Source: Bacteroidota bacterium (GTDB lineage: Bacteria; Bacteroidota; Bacteroidia; NS11-12g; UBA955). From it: a stretch of 8,560 nt of DNA. Every line of letters starts with the position of its first letter. Position 1 is the first letter of the stretch. Below are positions 6,782-8,560 of this stretch, in pieces. A program made the position numbers and the translations under genes. The stretch is from NCBI GenBank assembly GCA_947460045.1, contig CANHGC010000053.1, forward strand, positions 1 through 8,560, read 5' to 3'. The notes under the pieces were generated by a model. It made no database searches and was not told the origin of the DNA. It saw only the letters and a list, made by a program, of their open reading frames with translations.

Positions 6782-7000
6782 TTAAAGATCCCAGATTCGG
6801 GTGCGTCTTTCTTGGCTATAGTTTTTCACGTTCATCCAAAACGCCGCTACCAAGTATATGATGATGGGGGAACCGAGAGTGAAAAAGCTGGCATAAACGA
6901 AAGACATGCGCACGCTTTTTACGGAAATCCCCATCCATTCGCCGAGTTGACTGCAAACGCCGAATAGGGATTTTTCCAATGCGTATTTGATGAATTTCAT
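6782..7000 (-). CDS. Small PspC-domain membrane protein
   Basis: This 72-residue protein consists almost entirely of one PspC domain. The conserved opening GVCSQLGEWMGI lies at 14-25, followed by the VKSVRMSF turn and one hydrophobic segment at about 32-55 (FVYASFFTLGSPIIIYLVAA). The charged tail ends in RIWDL, close to the short PspC proteins common in flavobacteria. PspC proteins sit in the inner membrane; in enterobacteria PspC takes part in the phage-shock envelope-stress response, but these short stand-alone versions have no established role and no other psp genes are here. The ATG at 7000 follows a TATATTTG box by seven bases, which supports this start and a separate promoter although trmN6 lies only 46 bp upstream. 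Confidence 0.85.
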   Translation of the reverse strand: MKFIKYALEKSLFGVCSQLGEWMGISVKSVRMSFVYASFFTLGSPIIIYLVAAFWMNVKNYSQERRTRIWDL

Positions 7001-7007
7001 GTGAGAT

Positions 7008-7015
7008 CAAATATA
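7008..7015 (-). promoter_or_regulatory. -7 box of the pspC-like gene
   Basis: On the minus strand TATATTTG matches TAnnTTTG exactly and ends seven bases before the ATG. No TTTG stands at the usual -33 distance. It lies in the 46-bp gap after trmN6, so the gene may be transcribed both alone and from the operon upstream. Confidence 0.45.
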
Positions 7016-7046
7016 GATAGGAACAATGATACTTTTACTTTGTTTG

Positions 7047-7787
7047 TTACAAACGCACGTAAAACTCTTTTAAGTAATGCGTTGCGTGGTTTGTTAGCTG
7101 TCCGTTGGTTTGATAATGGATTACATTTTGGGTGATTAGATTGGGTGATTCCTCTGCCTTTTCTGTGTTGAGTGGTGATTTTATGGCGCGGAGGATGGAT
7201 AGGTGTGGTGGTTTGTTCTCGGTGGCTTGTATGAAGGTGATTTCCTGAATTTGGAGGTGATTTTCGGCAAAAGTTGTTTGGATTTGGTGGATGTTTTGGT
7301 TGGGGTATAGCAGGAATAATTCCCCATTGGGATGGAGCAAACGGTTGCAATGTTTGAGTAAGTTGGGGAGAGTAAGTTCGTTGGAGTGGCGAGCCAATCG
7401 CCTCGTGGTATTTTGAGATGGCAGGTGATTTTCGAAGAAAGGGGGGTTGCAAACGATGGCGTTGTAGGGTGTGGATGGTTCCCACAATTGTGCATCGCCG
7501 ATATGAAATTCTATTTGGTTCTTGAAGGGGTTGTTGTGGTTGTTTTCGATGGCTTGTTGGATGGATTGGGGATGTATGTCTATGCCTGTGAACGTTGCAT
7601 CGGGGTGTTTTTGGGCGAGCATGAAACAGAGCAACCCGGTGCCAGTGCCGATATCGAGCACATGGGCGTTTTGGGGCAATTGAATCATCGCACCGAACAA
7701 ACAAGCGTCGGAGGTTACGGGAAGCGCCACATCATTTTGTGCGATGGTGAACTGCTTCATCGCGAAGGGCTGTCGCGGTTTGTTCAT
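7047..7787 (-). CDS. trmN6: tRNA1(Val) (adenine(37)-N6)-methyltransferase, TrmN6/YfiC family
   Basis: This is a 246-residue class I SAM-dependent methyltransferase. Family members methylate N6 of A37 in tRNA1(Val). The start region FAMKQFTIAQ (8-17) with TSDACLFGA (25-33) corresponds to the KQF...TD...LGAW opening of the family. The SAM-binding motif VLDIGTGTGLL lies at 43-53, GIDI at 68-71, and the catalytic NPPF at 114-117 (CNPPFFEN), followed by the RRLARH segment (129-134) that is also typical. Its ATG overlaps the TGA of the upstream ABC ATPase as ATGA, indicating coupled translation; an internal Met10 is a less likely start. The sequence is rich in Asn, His, Gln and Pro, in keeping with an A/C-rich coding strand. 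The exact tRNA target in this organism is inferred from the family. Confidence 0.88.
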   Translation of the reverse strand: MNKPRQPFAMKQFTIAQNDVALPVTSDACLFGAMIQLPQNAHVLDIGTGTGLLCFMLAQKHPDATFTGIDIHPQSIQQAIENNHNNPFKNQIEFHIGDAQLWEPSTPYNAIVCNPPFFENHLPSQNTTRRLARHSNELTLPNLLKHCNRLLHPNGELFLLYPNQNIHQIQTTFAENHLQIQEITFIQATENKPPHLSILRAIKSPLNTEKAEESPNLITQNVIHYQTNGQLTNHATHYLKEFYVRL

Positions 7788-8494
7788 TGGACTGGAAAGA
7801 TATCGGTGAGGACCAGTTCTTTGGGATTTTGATAAAAATCACATTGGTTTTGTGTGAGTGCAACGATGTGATCGCAATGATTGATAGACAGTTGTAAATC
7901 GTGGCTGCTATAAATGATGGTTTTGGATTCTGTTTTGGTAAGGTGAGAAAGCAGCTGCAAGAAATTGATTCTCGAGGGGTAATCGAGGAAGGCGAGGGGT
8001 TCATCGAGCAGGATGAGTTGGCTGTCTTGGGCGAGGCATCGGGCAAGCATGACTTTTTGTTTTACGCCATCGCTGAGTGCGCCGAAGGAAGCGTTTTGTA
8101 GCTCATGGATACCGGTTTTTTGCATGGCATTTTCCACGGCGGATAGATCGCTTTGGGAGGGATTTTTCCAGCCTGTGATAAATCTCTGTCGGCCCGAAAG
8201 CACCATTTCACTCACTTTCATTTGTTCGATGGCGGGGGGTGTGGCGAGGAGTATGCTGGAGAGGGAGGCCCGTATTTCTGGGGTGGTTTTGTGGATGTTG
8301 ATTTGATTGACGGTTACTTCACCAGACAGGGGTGTTTGCAGGCCAGCGATGGTTTTTAGTAAGACGGATTTGCCAATGCCATTGGGGCCAAGGAGCAGAA
8401 CGAGTTTGCCGGCATCTACACGCATTGAGATGTTTTGGTGCAGTGTTACAGCCTTTTTTGCGAAGCCGGTGGAAAGGTTCTGGAGTTGAAGCAT
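7784..8494 (-). CDS. ABC transporter ATP-binding protein, FecE/BtuD/HmuV type
   Basis: This is a complete 236-residue ABC ATPase of the iron-siderophore/heme/vitamin B12 import class. Walker A is GPNGIGKS (36-43). The signature is LSDGVKQ (140-146), the LSDG variant usual in FecE-like proteins. Walker B is LILLDEP (160-166), then D-loop FLD (169-171) and switch histidine H198 (SSHDL). The Q-loop position reads ILLATPPAIEQMKVSEMV (about 81-98) with no glutamine at the usual VPQ place, which is also seen in Bacteroidota relatives. It would drive a FecCD-type permease, but neither permease nor binding protein is in this window. Downstream it overlaps trmN6 by four bases. Substrate cannot be told from sequence: iron-siderophore, heme and cobalamin are all possible. 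Confidence 0.9.
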   Translation of the reverse strand: MLQLQNLSTGFAKKAVTLHQNISMRVDAGKLVLLLGPNGIGKSVLLKTIAGLQTPLSGEVTVNQINIHKTTPEIRASLSSILLATPPAIEQMKVSEMVLSGRQRFITGWKNPSQSDLSAVENAMQKTGIHELQNASFGALSDGVKQKVMLARCLAQDSQLILLDEPLAFLDYPSRINFLQLLSHLTKTESKTIIYSSHDLQLSINHCDHIVALTQNQCDFYQNPKELVLTDIFPVQ

Positions 8495-8506
8495 GATTTA
8501 CTGATA

Positions 8507-8514
8507 CAAAAATG
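8507..8514 (-). promoter_or_regulatory. Possible -7 box for the ABC ATPase-trmN6 operon
   Basis: On the minus strand CATTTTTG is one mismatch from TAnnTTTG and ends 12 bases before the ATG of the ABC gene. It is the same octamer found before the oxidoreductase gene. No TTTG stands at the usual upstream distance. Confidence 0.3.
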
Positions 8515-8560
8515 CGAATTTCGGGGGGTGAATTTACAGTTAGTATTGGCCAGCCGGGAG
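8512..8560 (+). other. Right-edge sequence, possible start of a divergent gene
   Basis: Two plus-strand frames are open to the window end. An ATG at 8512 gives MRISGGEFTVSIGQPG. A GTG at 8528 gives (M)NLQLVLASRE, which faintly resembles the first strand of Maf or RdgB-type nucleotide pyrophosphatases, though the serine expected in Maf is absent. On the minus strand a frame ends at TAA 8542-8540. Too little is visible to choose among these. Confidence 0.2.

Noticed and set aside
7042..7054. Symmetric gtttgt-t-acaaac at the trmN6 stop
   Set aside because: The six-base arms have a one-base centre that cannot form a hairpin, and half lies in the coding sequence; probably chance.
6997..7704. 235-codon minus-strand frame overlapping trmN6
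   Set aside because: It is in another frame of a well-supported methyltransferase gene, is rich in Pro, His, Arg and Thr with no domain pattern, and is explained by the A/C-rich coding strand lacking stops.
7386..7832. 148-codon plus-strand frame opposite trmN6
   Set aside because: It is antisense to trmN6 and the end of the ABC gene; composition reflects strand skew and no family is recognisable.

Overview
The window looks like ordinary chromosomal sequence of a Bacteroidota bacterium, most likely of the Flavobacteriia/Cytophagia/Sphingobacteriia type. Four things point there: a FecR-family protein with the C-terminal DUF4974-like tail typical of the phylum; a DUF6029-type outer-membrane beta-barrel; a short-chain L-threonine 3-dehydrogenase and a very short PspC protein of flavobacterial style; and promoter-like TAnnTTTG boxes in place of sigma70 hexamers, with no obvious Shine-Dalgarno sequences. 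I see no rRNA, tRNA, CRISPR array, insertion sequence, phage gene or integrase, and no base-composition break suggesting an island.

Layout, left to right. (1) 1-1188, minus strand: a 58-residue protein that looks like a detached anti-sigma domain, then a FecR-like membrane protein with a shortened N-terminus, then probably the first codons of another gene running off the left edge. No sigma factor gene lies beside them. (2) 1189-1369: a 181-bp intergenic region with an inverted repeat and a palindrome. (3) 1370-2389, minus: a Gfo/Idh/MocA sugar oxidoreductase resembling WlbA/WbpB, divergent from (4) 2497-3462, plus: SDR-type L-threonine 3-dehydrogenase, which converges on (5) 3484-4902, minus: MiaB. 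(6) 4947-6647, plus: a DUF6029-like outer-membrane protein, divergent from miaB over only 44 bp. (7) 6648-6781: a convergent spacer with a hairpin. (8) 6782-8494, minus: an ABC ATPase overlapping a TrmN6-like tRNA methyltransferase by ATGA, followed by a small PspC protein that appears to have its own promoter. The right edge may hold the start of a divergent gene, but too little of it is visible to name.

The genes do not form one pathway. They cover surface signalling (FecR pair), sugar-nucleotide metabolism (oxidoreductase), threonine breakdown (Tdh), tRNA modification (MiaB, TrmN6), an envelope barrel, and import energetics (ABC ATPase). The most unusual item is the FecR locus, where the anti-sigma module seems to be split onto its own small gene four bases before fecR, with no partner sigma gene next to it. 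A second pattern is that six start codons sit 6-12 nt behind a TAnnTTTG-like box, which suggests leaderless or nearly leaderless transcripts. I found no clear new multi-gene defence, mobile or biosynthetic system, and most of the window is housekeeping.
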